Below, piece after piece: positions 1 through 9,140 of a stretch of 64,000 bases of DNA. The stretch is taken from contig UYJD01000020.1 of assembly GCA_900618795.1 (NCBI GenBank), positions 1-64,000 on the forward strand, read 5' to 3'. Position numbers and translations under genes: made by a program. Under the pieces are notes generated by a model. That model was not told the origin of the DNA. It made no database searches and saw nothing but the letters and a program-made list of their open reading frames with translations. Numbering within the stretch: the stretch's first letter is position 1; every line of letters begins with the position of its first letter. The DNA is from Cyanodermella asteris (Eukaryota > Ascomycota > Lecanoromycetes > Ostropales > Stictidaceae).

Positions 1-74
1 CCTTCAGACTTGACGCCGTCCTTCACTGGTCGCCTACACAGTCAACCACCCCGTGCCCGCGTTACACCGACGTC

Positions 75-884
75 CTACATGCCAATACCCTCTGGCTTCG
101 GCCATGAAAACCTAATATTCTGCCGCTTAATGCCATCCCGAACCACCTCGAACCCTCCCATTCTGATCATGGCCTCAATCCTATGATCTCTATACTCCCT
201 CCTCTTCTGCCCGGACTGAAACACGGCGGCCGCCTTGTGCATTACGTGCACGCCTTCGTCAAACTCCTTCAACGTGGCTGCAACGCTCGGGCGCTCCGCA
301 CACCTATCATGCCACAAGTCCAGCGGCGAACCCTTATCAGGCGGGAACCCGTAGTAGATGCTCCTATGCACGAGCGGCACCACGGCAGCGTCAGCGGTTG
401 AGAAACCATGCCCTCCACCGAAGTAATCCCGATTCTTCAGCTTCTCCTCCAGCCATTTATAGATCTCACGAGTCTGCTCTTCCGTTTCTTTCTTCAGCTT
501 CTCGCGCAGTGCCTCCCCGCGACCCATCCACAGAACCTCGCCCCAGACCCAGTTGATTGCCTCGTACTGCGTGTCCGCGACATCCTCGATCATGCGAATG
601 CGAGCTCGTGCGCCCGGGTCTGTGCGTGGAGGGAGGAGGGCAGGCTCTGGAAAGGCGTCTTCGAGGTATTCCAGGATGATGGTCGAGTCGAAAATGGATT
701 CGGAGCCATGGATCAGGGCGGGAACTTCCATGCGTGGGTTGGCGGCCAGGAACGCGGGGGTGGGGTCGCCCGCGCCGACAGGCACTTCGGATCGGAAGGG
801 AATTGACTTCTCCCGCAGTGCGATGCGCACCTTTTGGGCGTATGACGAGACCGGGTGGTCGAAGAGGAGGAGCTCTGTAGACAT
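75..884 (-). CDS. Glutathione S-transferase family protein
   Basis: A 269-residue single-exon protein. The N-terminus is a thioredoxin-fold GST domain (about residues 4-82): FDHPVSSYAQKVRIAL resembles the glutathione-binding helix start, with the serines as candidate activating residues. NPRMEVPALIHG has the cis-proline position and SESIFDSTIILEYLE matches the gamma-glutamyl contact region. The rest (about 95-210) is the helical C-terminal domain, followed by a basic tail of about 50 residues that is longer than in minimal GSTs. Family knowledge: conjugates or reduces substrates with glutathione in the cytosol. The exact class and substrate cannot be read from the sequence. The start is the first methionine before the domain. 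Confidence 0.85.
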   Translation of the reverse strand: MSTELLLFDHPVSSYAQKVRIALREKSIPFRSEVPVGAGDPTPAFLAANPRMEVPALIHGSESIFDSTIILEYLEDAFPEPALLPPRTDPGARARIRMIEDVADTQYEAINWVWGEVLWMGRGEALREKLKKETEEQTREIYKWLEEKLKNRDYFGGGHGFSTADAAVVPLVHRSIYYGFPPDKGSPLDLWHDRCAERPSVAATLKEFDEGVHVMHKAAAVFQSGQKRREYRDHRIEAMIRMGGFEVVRDGIKRQNIRFSWPKPEGIGM

Positions 885-1455
885 GCTGAGGGTGTGTTTG
901 GTGAATTAAATCACTAGAGACCAAAGGTTGACATGCCGGTGCGTTTTGAGCGCATGGATAGGTTCCATTTAACCATCCTGAGGCTCAGATCTGACGCTAT
1001 ACGCACCGCAATCGGAGTTGTGGCAGAGTGTGCGCAGCTCAATTTGGGTTTCAGGGCTAGAGCAACTGTAAGCTTCGGACCAGATAAAGTTGTTCTTGCG
1101 GGAGTGGGCGGCCGATTATTGTTCAGCGTGACCAAGGTGGGGGCAGTAGATTGCGACGACAGCTGAATAAAGATTGCCTGAAAACCGGACTGGATGAGTG
1201 GACGGGGTCAGATCTGCACACTCGATATCTGTCGAAGCACTCACAAATATCGCGCTCAAGTTATCAAACCCCGCAATCGGTTGATTGTCGGTCGAAGACA
1301 GTTCAATCGTCCGTAACGACTTTGGGAAGGAAAGACACAGGTTTATTGCTGAACATCAAAACAAACACTGTCGAAGACTTTGCTTGTCACAACTTTTCGC
1401 ATTCAATGCACTTCACAAGAACGCAGCACAAGAACATCCATCATTCAACTCACAA
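885..1455. other. Intergenic, GST promoter and lipase 3' end
   Basis: About 570 bp between the start codon of the minus-strand GST gene and the stop codon of the minus-strand lipase gene. No conserved coding frame, RNA gene or repeat was recognised. Confidence 0.6.
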
Positions 1456-3227
1456 CTATGTGACGCTCCTCCGCTTCTCTGTGCCGGCACTCACAGGCCG
1501 ATTACTCGGTCGCACCGTCGGTTGCCCAACTCCCAACTTGATACCATCTCGTTTGCTTCCTCCCATTGCCGCCCTCAAACTATCATGACTCGCCTTCAGG
1601 CTTACCCCGCCCTGAGGTTGGTTAGATGCTTCGCCAAAGGTAGCCTTTTGCGGCGTCGCGGGGAGAGACTCACTGCCAGTATCAGCAGCATCGCTTGCTT
1701 CCTGCCAGTACCGGATTCTGTCTGCGTTCTTCCCCATCGATGGCGTTGCATAGAACGCCTCACTCCCGCTGTCGCCATTCACAGACCCGGTCAAGCTGCC
1801 TCGGCCCAAATACGTGACATTGCTCAGCTTCCCCTTGCCCGCATTGTCATCCAGCGCACTGAACACATGCGGGTGAACCAGCTTATCGACCTGATCCGCC
1901 CACAAGAAATCCAGATGCTCAAAGTGCTTGATCTCAATCGCTCGCGTATGGCGTGGCAGCTCGCGCAACATAACCTTGATGTCCACCAAGCTGTCGCTCC
2001 CTCCGTAGACCAACACAATCGGCGTTTTGATGTTCCTGGTCGGGAACTTCGCAACCTTGTAGTATCTGCTCCCCGAGCCGAGCCCCAACGGCCTCTGAAC
2101 CTCATCATCGTACATTTGGAAACTTTTCGTCCTCATAATCTGAAACCAGTGAACAACGGACTTCACACTCGTGAACGAGTACAGATGCGGGTATGCGGCC
2201 AGCTTCTGATGCGTCGTCATGTTCTTGTTCGACCAGTTGAACAAAAACGACAGCGACATATCAATCAGCCGCGTGAAAATCGGCCGGTATAATATCTGCT
2301 GCCACATCGTTGCCGAGCTCAGTATACTCCTCCGCCCGAAAAACAAAAACAGCACCTGTGGAGACGCCTTCACGAGCGCATCCACAATCGAGCTGTGCAG
2401 TCCAGCTGGCGACATCGCCGGAGCCAGCGCAATAAACACATCCACCTTGTCATTCAGCGTCGGGTGTATCGACAGCGTCGCAAACGCTTGCGCAGTGCCC
2501 TGGGAGAACCCAATATATGACAACGACGGCTGGTAGGTTGTTTCCAGGATGTATGCTATACTGTCTGGAATATCGCGAAACGCAAAGTCATCCATCGAAA
2601 AGTCCCAAAACGCATTCGACATCGGCGAGTGCTTCGTGCTCTTCTTCGAATACTTGTTCCCTCGGTTGTTCCCAAGCCATACATCGTACCCTCGTTCGAC
2701 CAGCTGAAACGGCAAGTTGCGATGCTCCTCTGTTATGCAGCACCACACCTCGCTGTTCATCAGCAGACCGTGATGCAAGTAGACGACCTTCTTTTGCACC
2801 GAGTCCGGCCCGGCATTCACACGGGCGTCCTCTTCGCCCTTCTTCCAACCCAGTCGATGTAATCCCAGCAGGTATCCATCCGCAGTTTGCACAACATGCT
2901 CTTCCGCATAGTATCCATACAGCCGGCACAAGTCAACAAAGTCGTGTGCTTCCGCAATCTGGTCAACGGCCGTCTTTTTATGGGCCCTTGCGCGTCGTCC
3001 CTTGCTGGAAGAGAGCCAGTTGAAGACCTGCTTCGATCTGTTGTAGAAGAATCTGATAATGGGTTGAGGAAGAAGGAGTGTCAAGATCCGCACGATGGCT
3101 TCAAGGATGACGAGGGTAAAGGAGAGGACCAGAGCGAGGTATTCGCGCCTGCTTCGGTCAGTTGCGCACTTCAACCCCACGAAGAAACCCACCAAAAGAG
3201 GCGTCCGATGAATGGCACGCGTGCCAT
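1456..3227 (-). CDS. TGL1: Steryl ester hydrolase / acid-lipase-type alpha/beta hydrolase (Tgl1-Yeh family)
   Basis: Hydrolyses steryl esters in family members, mobilising sterol from lipid droplets. I model two exons, 3227..3193 and 3148..1456, giving 575 residues. The short first exon encodes MARVPFIGRLFW and joins in frame to REYLALVLSFTLVILEA, a membrane-anchor helix at the usual family position. The 44-bp intron starts GTGGGT and ends with an AACTGAC branch site and CAG. An unspliced reading from an upstream ATG at 3426 is possible but adds low-complexity residues. Seen: the lipase-associated N-domain (about residues 65-130), the nucleophile motif GFSQGT, aspartate in YGGSDSLVD and histidine in FEHLDFLWADQ, completing the triad. 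The C-terminal 140 residues are polar and probably disordered. It is divergent from the RNA cyclase gene. Confidence 0.88.
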
Positions 3228-3763
3228 TGTCCTGACTTGATGTCGCCTGCGGCAGACAAGGCGAGAAGGCTGAGCTTGTTTGCGACAGCATCTGAAGTGC
3301 AGTCACGTTGACGTCAGGGGCATGTGCCGCCGCGAACATGTGAACGTCTCCTGACTGCTTTCTAAGCTGCGCTTTCAGACCAAACACTTCCCTGGATCTG
3401 CTTCTCGGATCTACTGCCACAAGCAACGCTCAATCTTCCGGTGATTGTGCGAATGTTGATTCTGTGCAATCAGTTCATGGCAGCCATAAGAATGCCTTGC
3501 CTGCCGTATGTGCTCTAGACAGGAGACTTTCGTGAGTCACACTCAAATCAGCCTCACCGATCTGCACAATTCTGTTCATCCTCGTTCATTCCTTTAGGTA
3601 CGTTCGCCTCATCGGCGCGAAGTCAATGACTCTTCGCTACGCATTCTCATTCCCTGTTTCAAGCTGTCGTCTTTTCGTTGTTCTTCTGTGTCTAGATCTC
3701 ATCCGTTCGCACCTTCTCGATCACCATATTTCTTTTCCAAAAAGTACCATTCATTCTACGAAA
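3228..3763. promoter_or_regulatory. Bidirectional promoter region, lipase / RNA cyclase
   Basis: About 535 bp separate the start codons of the divergent lipase (minus) and RNA 3'-phosphate cyclase (plus) genes, so both promoters and leaders must lie here. No TATA box or named operator was recognised. Confidence 0.5.
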
Positions 3764-5098
3764 ATGCCGAAAATCAAGGAAATTCATCTCGATGGCTCTC
3801 ACCTCGAGGGTGGCGGCCAGCTTCTCCGACTTGCCCTGTCTCTCTCCTGCTTGACTGGCCATCCGCTGCATGTGACCGATATTCGCGGCAACAGGCCTAA
3901 ATCAAGATCAAGCCGGGGTCGAGGCGGTGGGCTGAAAAAATCACATACGGAATGTGTCAAGTTTCTTGCCGCCGCGTGCAATGCAAAAACGGAGGGTATG
4001 GTCGAGGGCAGCGACGAGTTGCGCTTCTGGCCTGCTAGTGGGAAGCATAATGGGCCCAGGTTTTCTGGAAAGGCAAGCATCGATCCGGACTCGAAGAACG
4101 AAAGCAAGACCATCGAGGTTCTCCAGCAGACTCCTGGCTCCGTCTATTTGATTCTACAGGCTTTGTTACCATATTTGCTGTTTGGACCATTCTCAAGCAA
4201 CAATGACGGGACCGACAAATCCAAGCAGCAGCCCATCAGATTACGCATCACAGGTGGCACAAATGTTTCAAGCTCGCCGTCACATGAATACGCTACGAAA
4301 GTTCTGTTACCGACTCTGACAGAGCACCTGGGTATACCGGCCGTCCAGACAACACTTGTCAAACGGGGCTGGTCGGGCGGATCGTCCGAGATGGGCGAGG
4401 TGATTTTCGACATCACACCTGTGTCGCAACCTCTTTCAGCATTCAAGATCACGAATCGAGGCAGTCTGCAACAAATCGAAGTCTGTGCAGTAGCGAATCC
4501 ACTGGAACTTGGAAGCCAAATTGCGGAGACGATCTGCTCGCATTTTGGAGCAGAATCAAGTGACATTAACAGTGGGTACGAGGGAACGGAAGTTGAAGGC
4601 CAAGAAATCAAGTTCACGACTTCCATCGCAGATTCTGGAAAGAAGAATCGTGTCCACGTCCTCGCGATTGCGCATTTTGCCTCTGCCGACGGCAAAACCC
4701 TCCGGATCGCGCGGGATTGTCTCTACGACGGAAGAGAACGGATGAGAGGTGGCGAATCAAAGCTTGCAAACACTGTTGCCAAACGGATAATCAAGGAGCT
4801 CGAACATGATATCAGAAACGGAGGTGCGGTGGACGAACACATGCAAGACCAGCTGGTGGTGTTCCAGGCATTGGCGGAGGGAGTCAGTGAGGTCACCAGA
4901 GACTCCCCGAGTCTACACACGCAGACAGCAAGATGGGTGGCGGAAACGATGCTGAAGGGGAGGAATGTCGAATTTGAGGACGGTCGCTGCCGCGGGGCTG
5001 CATTCGTACCGGCTGGCTCGAGCGACCAAGCAGCCACGTGGGAGGCGGACTCTGAGATTGAAGACGTAGTGTATCAACTGCACAAGAGCGGAGTCTAG
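3764..5098 (+). CDS. rtcA: RNA 3'-terminal phosphate cyclase (RtcA-like)
   Basis: A 444-residue enzyme that in its family uses ATP to convert an RNA 3'-phosphate to a 2',3'-cyclic phosphate. The start is the ATG at 3764, because HLDGSHLEGGGQLLRLALS, the family N-terminus, follows at once; an in-frame ATG at 3626 would add 46 residues with no family match. The glycine-rich block SRGRGGGLKKSHTECV and the insert domain follow. Near the C-terminus DEHMQDQLVVFQALAEG contains the histidine adenylated in true cyclases. The ribosome-biogenesis paralogue Rcl1 lacks this histidine, so I favour the cyclase. It is 444 residues against about 340-370 for bacterial enzymes, the excess being internal polar insertions. 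No intron is visible. Confidence 0.9.
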   Translation: MPKIKEIHLDGSHLEGGGQLLRLALSLSCLTGHPLHVTDIRGNRPKSRSSRGRGGGLKKSHTECVKFLAAACNAKTEGMVEGSDELRFWPASGKHNGPRFSGKASIDPDSKNESKTIEVLQQTPGSVYLILQALLPYLLFGPFSSNNDGTDKSKQQPIRLRITGGTNVSSSPSHEYATKVLLPTLTEHLGIPAVQTTLVKRGWSGGSSEMGEVIFDITPVSQPLSAFKITNRGSLQQIEVCAVANPLELGSQIAETICSHFGAESSDINSGYEGTEVEGQEIKFTTSIADSGKKNRVHVLAIAHFASADGKTLRIARDCLYDGRERMRGGESKLANTVAKRIIKELEHDIRNGGAVDEHMQDQLVVFQALAEGVSEVTRDSPSLHTQTARWVAETMLKGRNVEFEDGRCRGAAFVPAGSSDQAATWEADSEIEDVVYQLHKSGV

Positions 5099-6108
5099 CG
5101 TAAATGAGAGGACAATTTGGTCAGGCAGGCCATCTTGTGCATTGTACATCATCCGAGCCTGGTCGATACCGAGAAGCTGGAGAGAGTTCGCAGCTGTGCA
5201 AGTGTGCCCACAACTTGATTGAGAGCAAACAAAGATCTGAGCATGTCTCTATGGTTTCGTATCAAAAGTTCGAAAGCAGAGGATTTCAATAGCTGCTCAG
5301 TCAAATTTGTAAATCTTGAAAGCGGCTGTGCTGAAGAGAGCACTCAAGCAATTCACAGCACAGTGACTGGCAATCTTGGCCGTCAGTGCTGGACAGAAAG
5401 TCTATTGCACACGTTTCGGTAAAGGCAAAAGCCGTGGGGTGAGTAACTCCAGCTTCTGCTTACCTACTCTGTTACACATACATGCGCCACGATTTCTGCT
5501 CACCTGCCTGAACCTATCCTCCGTGGAGGTAGATGTTCGCGGCTACAGGAAATATTAATGAGCACAAGAATTGGTTTTGTGAACATGCACAGACTGACAC
5601 CGTACACAAGCACGTGGCAGCATAATCTAGGCACCCACACCAGCGCCACAACAGCCGCCGCATCGGTGATGAAAATGCAGTGGAAATACGATTACGGCTC
5701 GTACGAGAGTCCAGACTGGTGGAATGTTTGAGCTCCATCTTGACCACGCGCGCTTGACCTTCCCGGGATGAATAAGCTTCCGTTGCTTGCCGCTTTTCCC
5801 TGCGTGGGATGCGACGTCGCCCCGCCAGACCTGCCGCGCCTCATCTCAAGTGACATGAATCTTTCTCTCGCTCTCCACAATCCATCTCGACTCGCAACGG
5901 TCTGCCTGGCAATTTGCATCTTCTCCTCTCTGACGGCATCTGGTGTTGGTACAATTCAGCCGAGCGCGACTCCTCCGCGACTCCTGCTCATCAAAGCGCG
6001 CCTGAAGGCCCGTCCAGCGAGGCAAACCTCCATTCCTGCGCTCTGATAATACCTCACCCCTCTTTTCGCTTTGTCCTCGATCCCCGATGCTCTTAGTTGG
6101 AGGTGGTA
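5099..6108. other. Intergenic, no gene recognised
   Basis: About 1 kb downstream of the RNA cyclase gene and upstream of the Zn2Cys6 regulator. It must hold the regulator's promoter. Only short unconserved frames are present, with no RNA gene or repeat recognised. Confidence 0.55.
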
Positions 6109-8638
6109 ATGCCCCCGAAGAGTAGCTCTCCTGGAAAGCGGTCCCGTACTGGCTGGTGAGTCCCTTTCCAAGTCGTACAAGTCTTTGTCACATCATATCC
6201 TACGTACCACATCTCATCATCCCTCCGACACACCACGATCGAAGGCGGGCAGTTTGCCCTGACGCGTCGACATGCGTGTCTTTGAGCTTGTCTTGCATCC
6301 GGGTGCTGACGATATTAAACCTGACAGTCTCACATGTCGTGAGCGAAAGCTCAAGTGTGACGAGAAGAAACCAATCTGCGGGCAATGCAGCAAGACCGGC
6401 AGAACATGTCAGCCAAGCTCTGGCATCGTCTTCAGACATCATCAGAATCCGTCCATGAACTCGAATCTGGCTCATGGCGAGAAAGATGATCTCGACAGCT
6501 TCTACGCTTACAAGGACACCTTTACCAAGGAAAACGTCTGGCTGCCCATCCTTGGTCAACGTAAGTACCTCTTCAAATGACCTGAACGAGCGATTGTTCG
6601 CCGTGTCTTAACTGGTTGATGAAGACTGCATTGACAACACGTCGCTCGCAAGAATCAGCCTCACGGCCCGCTCGAGTCCTGCTGCATCAGCACAACCCGT
6701 TGATGCACGTGCTAATGCATAACAGTGAAGTTCATTGAAATCAAAGACCCATACGCCGAAGACGAACCAATGGTGGATCTCGACCTCCCCCCTGCAAATC
6801 CCACCCCTGCAAACAACTTGCGAGATGAGTCGCTTAGTGCCATCTCATCCGGAACTCCTGTCATCAGTCGACCAGCTCCACCTCAGCACTGGACTGCAGA
6901 CACTCATGCTCACGAACGCGCCATTCGACGCTCCATATCGACTTTGGCACCGACTGTTGCTTCCCCTGCCTCGACAGCACCTTCTCGTACACTTCCCTCC
7001 CCAATATCACCGTATTCCGTTGCTCCCCCTCCGCCCTCTTCCAGCAGTCACCAAGACAGTTCGTACAAGTTCTCCGCTCTCAGCCATGTGGCAAGTCCTC
7101 AACCATGGCAGTCCGCATCGGTTCGTTCGTCCCCGTATATACCAAGATTCATCCCGCAGAACATCGCGGATCCTGTCGAAACCAACCAAGAGGTCCTCTT
7201 CCTTCTCCGTCACTACACAACAGTGGTTGGATTTTCCATGGACCTTTTCGATGCGGGTCGCTTCTTCTCCGATTATGTTCCATCGAGAGCAATGTACAAC
7301 CCGTTGCTCAAGAATGCGTGCTGTGCGTACGCGGCGAAGCAGCTAGCAATGGTCCGAGGCGTCAAGTTGACTGTTGGCGGTGTTGCCTCGCGCCCGGCAC
7401 GCACAGAGTACTGGCCTGGACCTGAGGGAGTCCAGTGGCTGAAAGTCGCTACCAAATACTATGATGAAGCCATCCATCTCCTGCTGCAGGCTGTGGACCT
7501 TGTGAACAAGGACAACGATCCCGGTCAAGCTTGGCAAGAAGGCATGGCGCATGCTGGTAAATCCGACGATCTCATGGCCGCCACCGCCATTCTTTGCGAG
7601 TACGAGGCCATCGACTCATCCGGTGAATCGTGGCAACGACACCTCAGCGGCACAAAGTCATTGCTGGACATTGCCGAGGCTGGCATGAAGCCACTTGACC
7701 ACATTGAAATCAGTCAGCGCAAACCGAGGTTCTCTCGTTCCCGTCGTGCAATATTCTGGAACTTCGCACGACAAGATTTCGCTGCTGCTCTGATTACCGA
7801 GTCTTCGGCACGTTTGGACGTCGGCAATCATCAATTATGGCGTGACGCTGGCCTCGAGCTTGATGCACAAGGCCGTCTTATTCCAAACAGAGGTACATGG
7901 ATAGAGTACTCGGAGGGCGGTCTGGCAATGCGCGAAGATATGATCGCAAACGGCTTGATTCTCATCCTGTCGAAAATTTGCAACTATCTCGCCAAAGCAG
8001 AGTCGTTCCACCCACCAACAGCCGGTGTCAGCGCTCGAGATCTTCATCAATATGGCCCAGATATTCCAATATATGGCATATCACAGCAACGTTTACTGCA
8101 AAATTGGTCGCTTCTGGCCAACGAAGTTGAGGCTTGGAAAACCCATCTTCCCGACACTTTCAAGCCTGCGGGCCGCACTCGGTCCACTGATGGGTTCTTT
8201 GAGGAGATTTGGTACCCCGTGGGTATGTGTGCCGCTGCGATGGCCAACTACCACATGGCCAGAATCCTGCTTCTCATCAACAAACCACAGGAAAGCACCA
8301 TGACTCGAAGCACGGTCTACTCACGTATGGGCGAATATCGCAGCATCGTTCCCGAGTGCGAGTGGCACGGCCGTGAGATCGTCGGCATCGCTCTATCACG
8401 CCCGGAGACTGCCGTCCGCATCTTCCTCATCCTACCTTTGTTTTTTGCCGGCCAATGCTTCACCACTCTTGAAGAGCGCAAGGTGGTGATTGAGGTTCTA
8501 CGCAGTATTGAGAAGGATCTCGGCTGGGCAACGGAGTATCGTGTTGAAATCCTGCTTAAGTCGTGGGGCTATGAACAAGAGACGTTGTTTCCACAGAGTC
8601 ATCCGACTCATCGATCACCATCGGATATGCGATTTTGA
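6109..8638 (+). CDS. Zn2Cys6 (fungal C6) transcription factor with fungal-specific regulator domain
   Basis: Three exons, 6109..6155, 6328..6560 and 6726..8638, give 730 residues. Splicing is supported by the binuclear cluster: the first exon ends TG and completes the first cysteine codon in exon 2, giving C-x2-C-x6-C-x6-C-x2-C-x6-C (from CLTCRERKLKC to C after KTGRT). Both introns have GTGAGT or GTAAGT donors and are 172 and 165 bp. After a serine/proline-rich linker (about residues 100-230), the segment beginning EVLFLLRHYTTVVGFSMD matches the fungal_trans_2 type of regulatory domain and continues to the end. Role by family: nuclear DNA-binding regulator. The target is unknown, and the neighbours (RtcA, a b561 protein) do not form an obvious regulon. 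Confidence 0.9.
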
Positions 8639-9140
8639 TACCCAATGCTGCGTTTGCTTGGCGTTTGGTGCCCTTGCTTGACTGTTCTGTTCATCGAGCT
8701 TCTCGGTGGTGGGTTTCTGTTTTCTTTGTGGCTATGATATGATGCATTTGCTGGCGAATTTGAATGGCTTGGAAGGGCTTGAGAATGTTTGCTGACAATT
8801 TTGGATCGAGTTCACGACATGTAGAGCATCAACACTATCACAGACGATGCATGATAGGCGGTTGCCGATGCTATTAAATCAAGATCTTGACACATGCGAA
8901 TGCACCTCTCCGACTTTGTTGTTAAGAATGAATAAATTGGGTATATTCGAATCTGACATCGGCCATGCTCTTCGCCAATTCCAAACATTGACGATGCAAC
9001 CTGTATTGTACATCCATGGCATTACGCCATATTTTCCCAAACTCACCAAGCTGCTTGAACGCCCTCGCCTTGCCGCTGCCATCGCTATGCATTCAATCAT
9101 TTCACGTCATGTCTCCAGCTGCGTCGCTTTATCGTATGTA
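8639..9140. other. Intergenic between convergent genes
   Basis: About 500 bp between the stop codons of the Zn2Cys6 regulator (plus) and the b561-like gene (minus); presumably 3' untranslated regions. No gene, RNA or strong repeat was recognised. Confidence 0.55.

Noticed and set aside
1285-2292. 335-residue open frame on the plus strand
   Set aside because: It lies antisense to the lipase coding region, has no recognisable domain and a composition typical of a reverse-strand shadow.
3626-3763. Upstream in-frame ATG for the RNA cyclase
   Set aside because: The extra 46 residues are hydrophobic and unrelated to the family, whose N-terminus begins exactly at the ATG at 3764.
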